Positions 1 through 6,997 of a stretch of 9,441 nt of DNA are shown piece after piece. Both the position numbers and the translations under genes were made by a program. The stretch's first letter is position 1. Each line of letters opens with the position of its first letter. The notes under the pieces were generated by a model. That model saw only the letters and a program-made list of their open reading frames with translations, had not been told where the DNA came from and searched no databases. The DNA is from JAWWPG01 sp033850885 (lineage in GTDB: Bacteria > Actinomycetota > Actinomycetes > Propionibacteriales > Nocardioidaceae), in contig JAWWPG010000008.1 of NCBI GenBank assembly GCA_033850885.1, forward strand, positions 1 through 9,441, read 5' to 3'.

Positions 1-19
1 TAGCCAAATATGTAGCCAA
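1..19. repeat. Short direct repeat TAGCCAA x2, possible integrase arm-type sites
   Basis: TAGCCAA occurs at 1-7 and again at 13-19, a 12-bp period, with an AT-richer spacer. It lies about 105 bp from the tRNA fragment. Tyrosine-recombinase att sites often have short repeated arm-type sites at this kind of distance. Assigning that role here is inference from position only, since the integrase gene is not in the window. Confidence 0.25.
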
Positions 20-123
20 CGGCCTCCGTCCGCCAGCGTTCACTGCAGTGCGCGCATGTGCGATCCCCCGCAAAACAACGCTAGTCGAACCTGTGAGGAC
101 CCCCGTAAACGTATCTCCGAAGG

Positions 124-165
124 CTGGGGGTCAAGGGGTCGCAGGTTCAAATCCTGTCAGCCCGA
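124..165 (+). other. tRNA-Pro(GGG) 3' half; attachment-site (attR-like) remnant
   Basis: Read as tRNA positions 32-73, this stretch gives the anticodon loop CTGGGGG at 124-130 (anticodon GGG at 126-128) and the 3' anticodon stem TCAAG at 131-135. Variable bases GGGTC follow, then T-stem GCAGG at 141-145, T-loop TTCAAAT and CCTGT at 153-157. The 3' acceptor strand is CAGCCCG at 158-164 and the discriminator is A165; CCA is not encoded. The T-stem pairs fully with one G-T wobble. The 5' half is missing: bases 119-123 (GAAGG) cannot pair with TCAAG, and no D-arm or CGGGCTG acceptor strand precedes. It is therefore not a functional tRNA. Many actinobacterial integrative elements and prophages recombine in tRNA genes and leave such a 3' duplicate at the distal junction. 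The crossover would lie at or 3' of about 124. Confidence 0.8.
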
Positions 166-212
166 CAAGATGGAATACCTGGTCAGAGGAGCCACGCTGT
201 TGAGAGCCGACA

Positions 213-875
213 TCAAGCCGTGTCGCGAATCATCCTGAGGCCCTCGATGATCAGGTCGAGCCCGAACTCGAACGCGCGGAGATCCCGGTGGGGGCCCTCG
301 CTGAAATGCTGCTGGGCGTGCTCGATGAGGTAGGGGTACGTCTCGGCGCTGATCGTCTGCTCGAACGTGGCCGCGAGGTTCGAGGCCTCGTCTGCCGTGT
401 ACGTGTGGCTCGTCTCCCAGAGGGAGAAGCCGAAGATGTACCCGTCCAGGACGTGGTAGGCGTGGAAAGTGGTCACGGCGGAGAAGCCGGCCTCGCGCAG
501 CCGACCGAGGAGCAGATCCATGTACCCCATCCGGGCGGGGCGGCCTTGTCCTGACGGCGCCATCAGCAGGGGAGCCGACCAGGGGTGACGTCTTAGGGCG
601 TCGTGTACGGAGATGGCGCTCGTTCTGATGGCCGTGTCCCAGTCGCTGGTCGGTAGCGGCGGCTCGCTTTCGGCCAGGACGAGGTCGAGGATGCCCCCAA
701 GGAGGTCGTCCTTGTTGGCGACGTGGTTGTAGAGGGACATGACCCCGAAGCCAAGAGTCTGACCGAGCTTGCGCATGGTCAGCGACTCCATCCCCTCCGC
801 GTCACCGAACTGGAGGGCTGCCTGCAGGATCCGGTCCCGGTTGAGCGGAAGACGAGGCGCGATCGATTTGGTCAT
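213..875 (-). CDS. TetR/AcrR-family transcriptional repressor
   Basis: A 220-residue DNA-binding regulator, of usual TetR length. The N-terminal helix-turn-helix spans about residues 14-58, with the recognition region ending in the family-typical SLYNHVANKDDLL. The C-terminal two thirds is a helical ligand-binding and dimerisation region. The LYNHV...KDDLL form resembles the group with a TetR_C-type C-terminal domain. The ATG at 875 is preferred over the in-frame TTG at 890, because the latter lies inside an operator; neither has a clear Shine-Dalgarno, so translation may be nearly leaderless. It diverges from the oxidoreductase gene at 951, and the shared control region carries two matching inverted repeats. 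This makes autoregulation and repression of the neighbour the likely job. The ligand is unknown; such pairs often respond to quinones or other electrophiles, but nothing here proves that. Confidence 0.9.
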   Translation of the reverse strand: MTKSIAPRLPLNRDRILQAALQFGDAEGMESLTMRKLGQTLGFGVMSLYNHVANKDDLLGGILDLVLAESEPPLPTSDWDTAIRTSAISVHDALRRHPWSAPLLMAPSGQGRPARMGYMDLLLGRLREAGFSAVTTFHAYHVLDGYIFGFSLWETSHTYTADEASNLAATFEQTISAETYPYLIEHAQQHFSEGPHRDLRAFEFGLDLIIEGLRMIRDTA

Positions 876-904
876 TGACAAAGCGTACAACGTACGTCTA
901 TCTT
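875..904 (+). promoter_or_regulatory. Sigma70-type promoter for the oxidoreductase
   Basis: A perfect -35 hexamer TTGACA at 875-880 is followed, 18 bp later, by a -10-like TATCTT at 899-904, placing transcription start near 911. The -35 overlaps the start codon of the divergent TetR gene. One repressor half-site pair lies in the spacer and the other at the expected start point, an arrangement that would block RNA polymerase. On the other strand TAAGAT (905-900) could serve as the -10 of the tetR promoter, although no good -35 is visible for it. Confidence 0.55.
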
Positions 905-931
905 ACGTACAACGTACGTACGTGCGTACGT
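883..931. promoter_or_regulatory. TetR operators: two CGTAC-AAC-GTACG inverted repeats plus a third related repeat
   Basis: The 14-mer CGTACAACGTACGT occurs at 884-897 and 906-919, exactly 22 bp (about two helical turns) apart. Each contains the inverted repeat CGTAC-AAC-GTACG; in the second copy the arms extend to 7 bp (904-920). A further repeat, ACGTAC-GTGC-GTACGT, lies at 916-931 with a 4-base spacer and overlaps the second. TetR repressors typically bind 15-17 bp palindromes between divergent genes, so these are the obvious targets of the adjacent regulator. The repeats are seen directly; binding is inferred. Confidence 0.75.
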
Positions 932-950
932 CCCGACGAACAGAGGCGAG

Positions 951-1940
951 ATGGCACTGATGACGACCACGACCATGAAGGCGATCGTCCGCGACAGGTA
1001 CGGCTCTCCCGACGTGATGAACCTCCAGGAGGTCGAACGGCCGGTGCCCGCCGCCGACGACGTCCTGGTGCGCGTGCGCGCCTGTTCGGTGAACCAGGTC
1101 GACTGGTACGAGGTGACCGGCGCGCCGTGGGTCGCCCGCCCCATGACGGGACTGCGCAGGCCGAAGTCCCTCCTGGTCGGTCATGATTTTGCGGGCACGA
1201 TTGAAGCCGTGGGCAAGGGCGTCACCGACCTCCAACCGGGTGACGACGTGTTCGGCCTCGCCGCCGGAGCCTTCGCCGAGTTTGTCTGCGTGGAGAGCGG
1301 AGTCGGGCGGAAGCCGACGAACCTGAGCTTCGAGGAGGCAGCGGCGGTGCCGATCGCCGGGCTCAGCGCGCTCCAGGGCCTGCGCGACCACGGGAAGCTC
1401 GAGCCGGGCCACAAAGTCCTGATCAACGGCGCCTCCGGCGGAGTTGGCACGTTCGCCGTCCAGGTCGCCAAAGCACTCGGTGCGGACGTAACGGCAATCT
1501 GCAGCACGCGGAATGTCGAGCAGTCGAGATCGCTAGGAGCGGATCGGGTGATCGACTACACACGCGAGGACTTCACCCGAGGTGATGAGCGCTACGACTT
1601 GATCCTGGACGTGTCGGGGACCAAGTCCTGGTCGCGATACCGGCGCGTGATGAACCCGCAAGCGACGCTCGTGATGATCGGATCGCCGAAGGCGCACCCA
1701 TTTCTTGGCCCTCTCGGCCACATCGCCCGGCTGAAGCTCGCGGCTTGGCGGGGCTCCCAGCAGGCGGTGTTCTTCGTGGCGAAGGGCAACCGGTCGGACA
1801 TGGAGGTCCTGCGGGAGATGCTCGAGTCCGGAAAGGTGCGGCCGGTCGTGGAGAAGCGTTACGAGCTGGGCGAGGTCGCCGACGCTCTCCGGCACCTAGG
1901 CGAAGGACATGCCCAAGGGAAGCTCGTCCTCACCGTCTGA
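951..1940 (+). CDS. Medium-chain NAD(P)-dependent oxidoreductase (quinone oxidoreductase-like, zinc-free)
   Basis: A 329-residue member of the MDR superfamily. Residues about 9-125 form the GroES-like catalytic domain, with GHDFAG at 77-82 where zinc alcohol dehydrogenases have GHE. The catalytic-zinc ligand pattern is absent, as in quinone oxidoreductases and reticulon-4-interacting-like reductases. The Rossmann domain has the nucleotide loop GASGGVG at 160-166, followed by the typical hydrophobic helix. The likely reaction is NAD(P)H-dependent reduction of a quinone, enone or related carbonyl in the cytosol; the substrate cannot be read from sequence. The ATG at 951 has GAGG at 943-946; ATGs at 960 and 975 are alternatives. 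It is transcribed divergently from the TetR repressor and carries that regulator's likely operators at its promoter, which suggests inducible detoxification. Confidence 0.9.
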   Translation: MALMTTTTMKAIVRDRYGSPDVMNLQEVERPVPAADDVLVRVRACSVNQVDWYEVTGAPWVARPMTGLRRPKSLLVGHDFAGTIEAVGKGVTDLQPGDDVFGLAAGAFAEFVCVESGVGRKPTNLSFEEAAAVPIAGLSALQGLRDHGKLEPGHKVLINGASGGVGTFAVQVAKALGADVTAICSTRNVEQSRSLGADRVIDYTREDFTRGDERYDLILDVSGTKSWSRYRRVMNPQATLVMIGSPKAHPFLGPLGHIARLKLAAWRGSQQAVFFVAKGNRSDMEVLREMLESGKVRPVVEKRYELGEVADALRHLGEGHAQGKLVLTV

Positions 1941-2251
1941 GGTCGAGCCAGTCCGCGAGATCCGCGATGACGCCCCAACAACCACGCGGCCCCGGCATCC
2001 AGCCCACCGCACCGGCGCGTAGGAGCCGTCAAGGTGGAGCACCCCCACCGGACGAATGACCTTGACGGCGACAAGCGCTGGTGCACCCTCAAAGGCAACG
2101 GGACCACGCCCTTGACAACAGAGGGAGCCGGAATGACGCGCCTTGACGAACGCCGGACTCGTGGCATAGGAGGCGTTCTCCGTTGGGAGTGCGCTTCTGC
2201 ACGTCGTGAGTGCCCCGGCCCAGGGTGGCGGGCCGGAGCATTACGTCGAGG
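1941..2251. other. Convergent intergenic region without a supported gene
   Basis: About 310 bp lie between the ends of two convergent genes. Open frames on both strands here lack ribosome sites, domain features and consistent codon bias. CTTGAC recurs at 2061-2066, 2111-2116 and 2142-2147. GGCGCGT at 2014-2020 is inverted as ACGCGCC at 2136-2142, bracketing the hairpin. The texture suggests structured noncoding sequence or a degenerate repeat or mobile-element fragment, but no terminal repeats or transposase piece can be proved. Confidence 0.4.
2025..2069. terminator. Hairpin between convergent genes, possible bidirectional terminator
   Basis: GCCGTCAAGGT at 2025-2035 is perfectly inverted as ACCTTGACGGC at 2059-2069, giving an 11-bp stem with a 23-base loop. 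The loop can itself pair GGTGG with CCACC. It lies between the ends of the oxidoreductase and hydrolase genes. No T-run follows on either strand, so it is not a canonical rho-independent terminator; GC-rich actinobacteria often lack the T-tract. It could instead be part of a dispersed repeat. Confidence 0.4.
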
Positions 2252-3100
2252 TCAGGAGACCGCCTTGGCGGCATCCTCGATCAGATCCGCGACGATCTGG
2301 GGGTGACTGATCATCACGACGTGGGACGAGGTGGGCACTTCGACGACCTTGCGGGCGTTTGCACGGCTGTACATCCAGCGCTCGCACGCGGGCGGGATGG
2401 CCTTGTCTCGGCCGGCGACCAGCCCCCACGACGGGATCCTCCGCCAGGCGGCCGCCTGGGTCGGGTAGATGAAGGAGTCCGCATCGAAGGGCCGCTGTGT
2501 GGCCTGCAAGAGCCTGAATGCACCCTTAGAGATGTCGGCGGCGAATGCTGCCTGGCCGTCTAGGCTCAGGTACAGGTCGGTTCCGGTGGAGCCGTCGGGC
2601 TTCGTGTAGGGGACCGGCACGCTCACGGGCAGGACCTCGCTGCCTGGGAACTTGTTGATGAGGTCTCCTTGGGTCTCGCCGACATCGGGTACGAACGCTG
2701 CGATGTAGACCAACGCCTTGACGTTGCTCTTTCCGGCAGCAGCGTTCGTGATGACGGTTCCACCCATGGAGTGGGCGACCAGCACGACCGGCCCGCTGAT
2801 GGAGTCCAGCAGGCTCCCGATGTAGGGGGCGTCGGTCGGGATGCCCCTGAGCGGGTTCGACCCACAGATCGTGGTGTATCCCTCGCCCTGCAGGTACTGG
2901 AGGGTTCCGTTCCAGCACGACGAGTCGGCGTAGCCACCGTGAACCAGGACGATGGTCGGCTTGACCTTCGACCCTGACTTGCCAACCTCGGCTGTGGCTG
3001 CCGCCGCGTTCGCCCCGAGCGGAGTGACCATCAGCGCTGCTGACCCGGCCACAGCGGCGCCGGTCGCCAACAACTGCCGGCGTGAGATGTTCGTACTCAT
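2252..3100 (-). CDS. Tat-exported alpha/beta hydrolase
   Basis: A 282-residue alpha/beta-hydrolase-fold protein (Abhydrolase_6-like), probably a secreted or envelope esterase. The N-terminus has a twin-arginine signal with SRRQLL at 6-11 (RR at 7-8), a hydrophobic stretch to about 30 and a likely cleavage near GANA-AA. The oxyanion strand is LVHGG at 52-56. The nucleophile elbow is AHSMGG with Ser111, the acid is probably Asp232 (AGRDK) and the catalytic His260 lies in SSHVV. The ATG at 3100 is chosen because GAGGAG sits seven bases upstream; the frame stays open to 3178 but those residues would bury the signal peptide. It is a paralogue of the gene at 3271-3969, sharing YIAAF-PD-GE and PSW-LVA-D-IPP blocks, and is likely co-transcribed from it. 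The substrate is unknown. Confidence 0.88.
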   Translation of the reverse strand: MSTNISRRQLLATGAAVAGSAALMVTPLGANAAAATAEVGKSGSKVKPTIVLVHGGYADSSCWNGTLQYLQGEGYTTICGSNPLRGIPTDAPYIGSLLDSISGPVVLVAHSMGGTVITNAAAGKSNVKALVYIAAFVPDVGETQGDLINKFPGSEVLPVSVPVPYTKPDGSTGTDLYLSLDGQAAFAADISKGAFRLLQATQRPFDADSFIYPTQAAAWRRIPSWGLVAGRDKAIPPACERWMYSRANARKVVEVPTSSHVVMISHPQIVADLIEDAAKAVS

Positions 3101-3270
3101 GGTGATCTCCTCGTTTCGTTGAGCTGTGTTTGAGCTGGTTGGCGGCGCGGGGACCGCACGATGGGAGGCGGGCCCCAATGCGGCCCTGTGCAGGTGGGCG
3201 ACTTCTGGTTCACGTCCGTCTAGGAGCGTGTGTCCTACACCTGTTTGATGACCTCGGATGTGGCTTCGGG
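3101..3270 (-). other. 170-bp spacer between the two hydrolase genes
   Basis: No gene is visible. A small inverted repeat, TAGGA (3221-3225) and TCCTA (3233-3237), encloses a 7-base loop and overlaps GTGT-CCT-ACAC at 3230-3240. It could be a weak terminator of the upstream hydrolase or a regulatory site for the downstream one. The last bases before 3100 supply the GAGGAG ribosome site. Confidence 0.3.
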
Positions 3271-3969
3271 TCAGACGGTGAGCGACGCGACGGCGGTGTG
3301 GATGAGGTCGGCGGTTGCTTGGGGTTGCGAGACGTAGACCGAGTGGCTGCCGGGGACCTCGCGGACCGAGGCGCCGGCCCGTTCGGCCATGGCCCGCTGC
3401 GCCGGGGGTGGGATCATGTGGTCGTCGGAGGCGACCAGGTACCAGCTCGGCTTGAGCCGCCAGGCCGGTTCGGTGACAGCGCCGCCGAGCGCATCGAGGC
3501 CCCAGGGGACCTGCGAGTCGGCCATGAACGCCGCCTCATCGGAAGGCAGGTCACCGGCGAACGACTCGGCGAACTTGTCGCGGTCCAGGAACAGGTAGCC
3601 GTCGCGCGGCGGCAGAATCGGCGGCACCGGTGCTCCAGGGGGCGGGTCGGCGATCAGGGTGTTCACCGATTCCCCCGTGTCGGGAGCGAACGCCGCGATG
3701 TAGATGAGGCCGGCGACCCGCGGGTCGCTTCCGGTCTCGGTGATGACGACGCCGCCGTAGGAGTGGCCCACTAGGACCGCCTGGCCGTCCAGGTCGTCGA
3801 GAACCTGCTTGGTGGCTGCCACATCGCCATCGAGGGACACGGTCGGGTTCTGGACGATGGCGACTTGGTGCCCCTGGGCGCGGAGCCGGTCGTACACGCC
3901 GCGCCATCCGGATCCGTCGACGAATCCACCGTGGATGAGGACCACTGCGGGTCGGCTTTCTGCGTTCAT
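3271..3969 (-). CDS. Cytosolic alpha/beta hydrolase
   Basis: A 232-residue alpha/beta hydrolase without signal peptide. Motifs in order are oxyanion LIHGG (11-15), nucleophile elbow GHSYGG with Ser70, acid Asp183 (SDDHM, by alignment with the sister protein) and His209 in GSHSV. The length fits the small esterase and hydroxynitrile-lyase-like branch of Abhydrolase_6. Start at ATG 3969 is secure, with AAGGAGG six bases upstream. It shares blocks along its whole length with the Tat-exported hydrolase downstream, so the two arose by duplication and act in different compartments. It diverges from the LAL regulator gene across about 127 bp containing repeated AGGG/CCCT motifs, which suggests control by that regulator. 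The substrate cannot be deduced; an ester or lactone is plausible for the fold. Confidence 0.9.
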   Translation of the reverse strand: MNAESRPAVVLIHGGFVDGSGWRGVYDRLRAQGHQVAIVQNPTVSLDGDVAATKQVLDDLDGQAVLVGHSYGGVVITETGSDPRVAGLIYIAAFAPDTGESVNTLIADPPPGAPVPPILPPRDGYLFLDRDKFAESFAGDLPSDEAAFMADSQVPWGLDALGGAVTEPAWRLKPSWYLVASDDHMIPPPAQRAMAERAGASVREVPGSHSVYVSQPQATADLIHTAVASLTV

Positions 3970-4008
3970 CGCTTCCTCCTTGGTTGGGTGGGGATGCTGA
4001 CGCTACGA

Positions 4009-4042
4009 AGGGGCCAACCCTTGAGGCATCAGGGATAACCCT
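4009..4042. promoter_or_regulatory. Paired AGGG-N4/5-CCCT motifs, candidate LAL-regulator operator
   Basis: AGGG-GCCAA-CCCT lies at 4009-4021 and AGGG-ATAA-CCCT at 4031-4042, so the common AACCCT (4016-4021 and 4037-4042) repeats at 21 bp, two helical turns. They sit midway between the divergent hydrolase and LuxR/LAL genes. LuxR-type HTH domains bind short inverted repeats as dimers. The motif is seen; its role as an operator is inferred. Confidence 0.45.
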
Positions 4043-4096
4043 CGATCACGGCCTCGACTCTCGATTCCCACCTGAGAATTGGAGGATGATGCGCGG

Positions 4097-6886
4097 ATGG
4101 AGGAAGGAACTGCGGCCGCGTTCGGGCTGTTCGGTCGTCAGGCCGAGCTCCGCGTCGTGAACGGTGTCTTAATCGATGGGGGCAGCGCGGTCGCCGTCGG
4201 GGATGCGGGTGCCGGGAAGAGCAGCCTGCTCAAGGCCGCCGACCAGATGGCGCAACGCGGGGGTCGACGGGTGCTGTTGGTGACGCCAACCCAGTTCGAG
4301 CGGGAGCTTCCATTCGCTGGTCTGGCCGATCTCATCAGCCAGGTCCCCACAGGCGCCGAGAGTTCCCTGCCCGGACCGCAACGACGCGCACTGGCGCTAG
4401 CGCTGCAGCAGGCCGAACCTGAGGGTCCCGACGCCGACGCGCTGGCGGTGCCGCTGGCCCTGCGCGGCCTCCTGGCCCGGTTGTGTAGCACCGAGCCGGT
4501 CGTAGTCATCGTTGACGACCTGCAATGGCTGGACCGGGCCAGCACGGGCAGCCTGGGCTTCGCCCTTCGCCATCTGTCGATCCGTCCTGAGCGATTGAGC
4601 GTGCTCGTCGGAACCAGGCCCGAGGGCGCGGGGAGCGACCTGATCCGATCGTTGGGGGAACCGCGACACGACATCTCGCTGGCGGCCCTGGAGGCTTCGG
4701 CGATCGGGCAGTTGCTCAGGAAGCGTCTGGGCCATCGGTGGACCCCGCCGATGAGCGATGCGGTGGCTCGGGCGAGTGGTGGGAACCCGTTCTTGGCCCT
4801 CATGATCGCCCAGGCAGTGGAGGCCGGCGCTCTGAGCTGGGGAGTCACCGCGCCGGGCCACGAACCGGTCCTTCCCGTTCCCACGGGCTTGGCTGAGTTG
4901 CTTCACGAGCGGACAGCCATGTTGCCGCCTGCCGCGCGGGAGGTGCTGTTGTTGGTTTCGGCCGCCGGCCGCGTCACGGTGGCGCAGCTACAGGCGATCA
5001 TGGAGCCGCGGCAGGTACGCGAGGCTCTCGAGGCTGCGGCGGACTTCGACATCGCAGTCGTCGGCGCGGAGACTGTAGTGAGCTTCACCCATCCGCTGTT
5101 GGGGTCGACCATCTATGACGCGGCTACTCCATCCGAACGGCGCCAGGCGCACCGAAGATTGGCGGAGAAACTCGAAGATCCCGTCGAGCGGGCCCGACAT
5201 CGCTCGCGGACGGTCACGTCGCCTGACGAGGGAGTGGCCGGCGAGCTTCAGCAAGCGGCCGAGATTTCCCGGGCCCGTGGCGCCCCGGCACTGGCCGGGG
5301 AGCTGTTCGAGAGCGCCGCTTTGGCTACCCCAGCCGGGGGCGTGGCCGATCCCGCTTTCAACCGTTGGCTGTCTGCCGTGCAGGTTTACATGGCGGCCGG
5401 CGACGGCGTCGAAGCGGCTGCCGCACTGAACCGGGCGTCGGGGGCCGCGGTGTGGCCAGCCCAGAAGGCAGAAGTGCTGGCGCGACGGTTCAGGCTCGCC
5501 GATCAATGCACCATCGAGTCCACGCTGGCAGAAGAGGCGCTCCGCCTGGCGCCAGAGAACAGCGATATCCGCGCCGAACTGCTCAACATGCTGGGATCGA
5601 TTCACCGGATGCATGGTGACGGAGAAGATGCGCTGAGGATGATTCAGATGGCGGTCACCGAGTCGGCCAACGTCAAGCGCTACGACATCCAGCTCGTGTC
5701 CCTGAATGAGCGTTTCGCCATCGAACAGCATTGGGGACGGGGCCAACCCCAACAGACTCTGCGCGAGATTGACGAGCTCATAGCGAATGCCGCACCCGAC
5801 CTCCCCATCGCCATGATGGCCTGGACCAGAGGCTTCTTCGCGCCCTGGAACGACACGGCTTCGGAGGCCCCGGTCCGGGAAGCCATCAGGCTGGCCGTCG
5901 AGGCCGGTCGCTATGGCGACCTTTCTGACATGTTCATCGCGCTCGTCCTGCTCCTGTGCCGCGCCTCGCGGATAGCCGACGCGCACGAGGCCCTCAACGA
6001 GGCCGATCGAATCGGCGCCTGGACAACGTCCAGCTTCCAAGAAGACATGGCGCGCACCTATGTCTATGAGTACAGCGGCGATCTTGCCGCCGCCCGAGAA
6101 GCCGCTCAACGTGGGGCGGCGCGCGGACGTGAGGCCGAGTCGACGTACTGGACAGCGGGCTTCCTCGCCGGTGTCGGGTTCATTGAGTGCTCGGCGCGAG
6201 CGTGGTCCGCGGCGCTCGATGCCCTCCGCGAAGTCGCCGACATATTTACCCGGACCAAGATGGTCGACCTCGAACAGCTTCTGTGGCCGGTCGACTACGC
6301 TGACGCTGCCCTCCAGGTCGGGGCGCTGGATGAGGTCGAGGCCGCGGTCGGGTTCCTGCGCCGCCAGGGCGCCTCAGTTCGACCCGAAGCGCTGGTGGCG
6401 GCCGACAGATGCCACGCGTTGTTAAAAGCCGCACGCGGCGACATCGACGATGCCCTCCACGACCTCGTCGCGGTCGTCGACCATGAACGAGCCGAGAGTC
6501 CCTTCGAGCATGCCCGATCCAAGCTCGCCTTGGGACAGGTCTACCGACGCGCCGGATACAAGGGCATAGCCAATCAGACGTTGCTCGAGGCCACCGAAGC
6601 ATTCGGGCTACTCGGTATCCCGCGATGGGCCGAGCGCGCCCGCGACGAAGCCGGCCGCACCAGCCTCCACCCCACGACAGACGAACTCACCGAAACAGAA
6701 CGCCGAGTCGCCGAGCACGTCGCGTCCGGACACTCCAACCAGGAAACCGCCGCAGCCCTCTTCATGTCCGTCAAGACCGTAGAAGCCAACCTGACCCGGA
6801 TTTACCGCAAGCTCTCAGTCCGGTCCAGAACCGAACTCGCCAACAGGATGAGCAAACGCGACTCGGCAACGCCGCACCCAAAGTAG
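4097..6886 (+). CDS. LuxR-family ATP-binding regulator (LAL type)
   Basis: A 929-residue large ATP-binding regulator of the LuxR family, of usual LAL size. The N-terminal AAA/STAND-like ATPase starts with LFGR at 11-14. Walker A GDAGAGKS is at 35-42 and Walker B VVIVDDLQWLD has its acidic pair at 140-141. GNPFL follows at the end of the ATPase module. The long helical middle, about residues 350-850, reads like TPR-type repeats, probably for inducer sensing. The GerE HTH is at about 863-920, with TETERRVAEHVASG and VKTVEANLTRIYRKL. These proteins usually activate neighbouring catabolic or metabolic operons when ligand and ATP are bound. An in-frame TTG at 4079 is possible, but ATG 4097 has GGAGG at 4081-4085, a somewhat long 11-base spacing. 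Its divergent neighbours, the two hydrolases, are its likely targets. Confidence 0.92.
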   Translation: MEEGTAAAFGLFGRQAELRVVNGVLIDGGSAVAVGDAGAGKSSLLKAADQMAQRGGRRVLLVTPTQFERELPFAGLADLISQVPTGAESSLPGPQRRALALALQQAEPEGPDADALAVPLALRGLLARLCSTEPVVVIVDDLQWLDRASTGSLGFALRHLSIRPERLSVLVGTRPEGAGSDLIRSLGEPRHDISLAALEASAIGQLLRKRLGHRWTPPMSDAVARASGGNPFLALMIAQAVEAGALSWGVTAPGHEPVLPVPTGLAELLHERTAMLPPAAREVLLLVSAAGRVTVAQLQAIMEPRQVREALEAAADFDIAVVGAETVVSFTHPLLGSTIYDAATPSERRQAHRRLAEKLEDPVERARHRSRTVTSPDEGVAGELQQAAEISRARGAPALAGELFESAALATPAGGVADPAFNRWLSAVQVYMAAGDGVEAAAALNRASGAAVWPAQKAEVLARRFRLADQCTIESTLAEEALRLAPENSDIRAELLNMLGSIHRMHGDGEDALRMIQMAVTESANVKRYDIQLVSLNERFAIEQHWGRGQPQQTLREIDELIANAAPDLPIAMMAWTRGFFAPWNDTASEAPVREAIRLAVEAGRYGDLSDMFIALVLLLCRASRIADAHEALNEADRIGAWTTSSFQEDMARTYVYEYSGDLAAAREAAQRGAARGREAESTYWTAGFLAGVGFIECSARAWSAALDALREVADIFTRTKMVDLEQLLWPVDYADAALQVGALDEVEAAVGFLRRQGASVRPEALVAADRCHALLKAARGDIDDALHDLVAVVDHERAESPFEHARSKLALGQVYRRAGYKGIANQTLLEATEAFGLLGIPRWAERARDEAGRTSLHPTTDELTETERRVAEHVASGHSNQETAAALFMSVKTVEANLTRIYRKLSVRSRTELANRMSKRDSATPHPK

Positions 6887-6997
6887 GCTTCGTGATCAGT
6901 CCGCCGCCGCCGTTTCGTGACACAGCCCTTGCGCGGCGAAATGACCCCCCATCGCAATGTTGCGGATCGCGGCATGTGAGTGCGTCTGGGGCGTCGG

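Noticed and set aside
56..238. 60-residue plus-strand open frame at the left edge
   Set aside because: Its middle is simply the tRNA-Pro fragment read as protein (GSRGRRFKSCQPD); no ribosome site or codon bias.
1859..2306. Open frames on both strands of the 1941-2251 gap
   Set aside because: No ribosome sites or recognisable motifs, and they run into neighbouring genes; kept only as a structured gap.
3130..3774. 214-residue plus-strand frame across the hydrolase gene
   Set aside because: It is antisense to a hydrolase with full catalytic motifs and strong ribosome site; it has no motifs of its own.
4988..6109. 373-residue minus-strand frame inside the LAL regulator
   Set aside because: It is antisense to a clear LAL coding region and shows no domain signature; long antisense frames are common in high-GC DNA.
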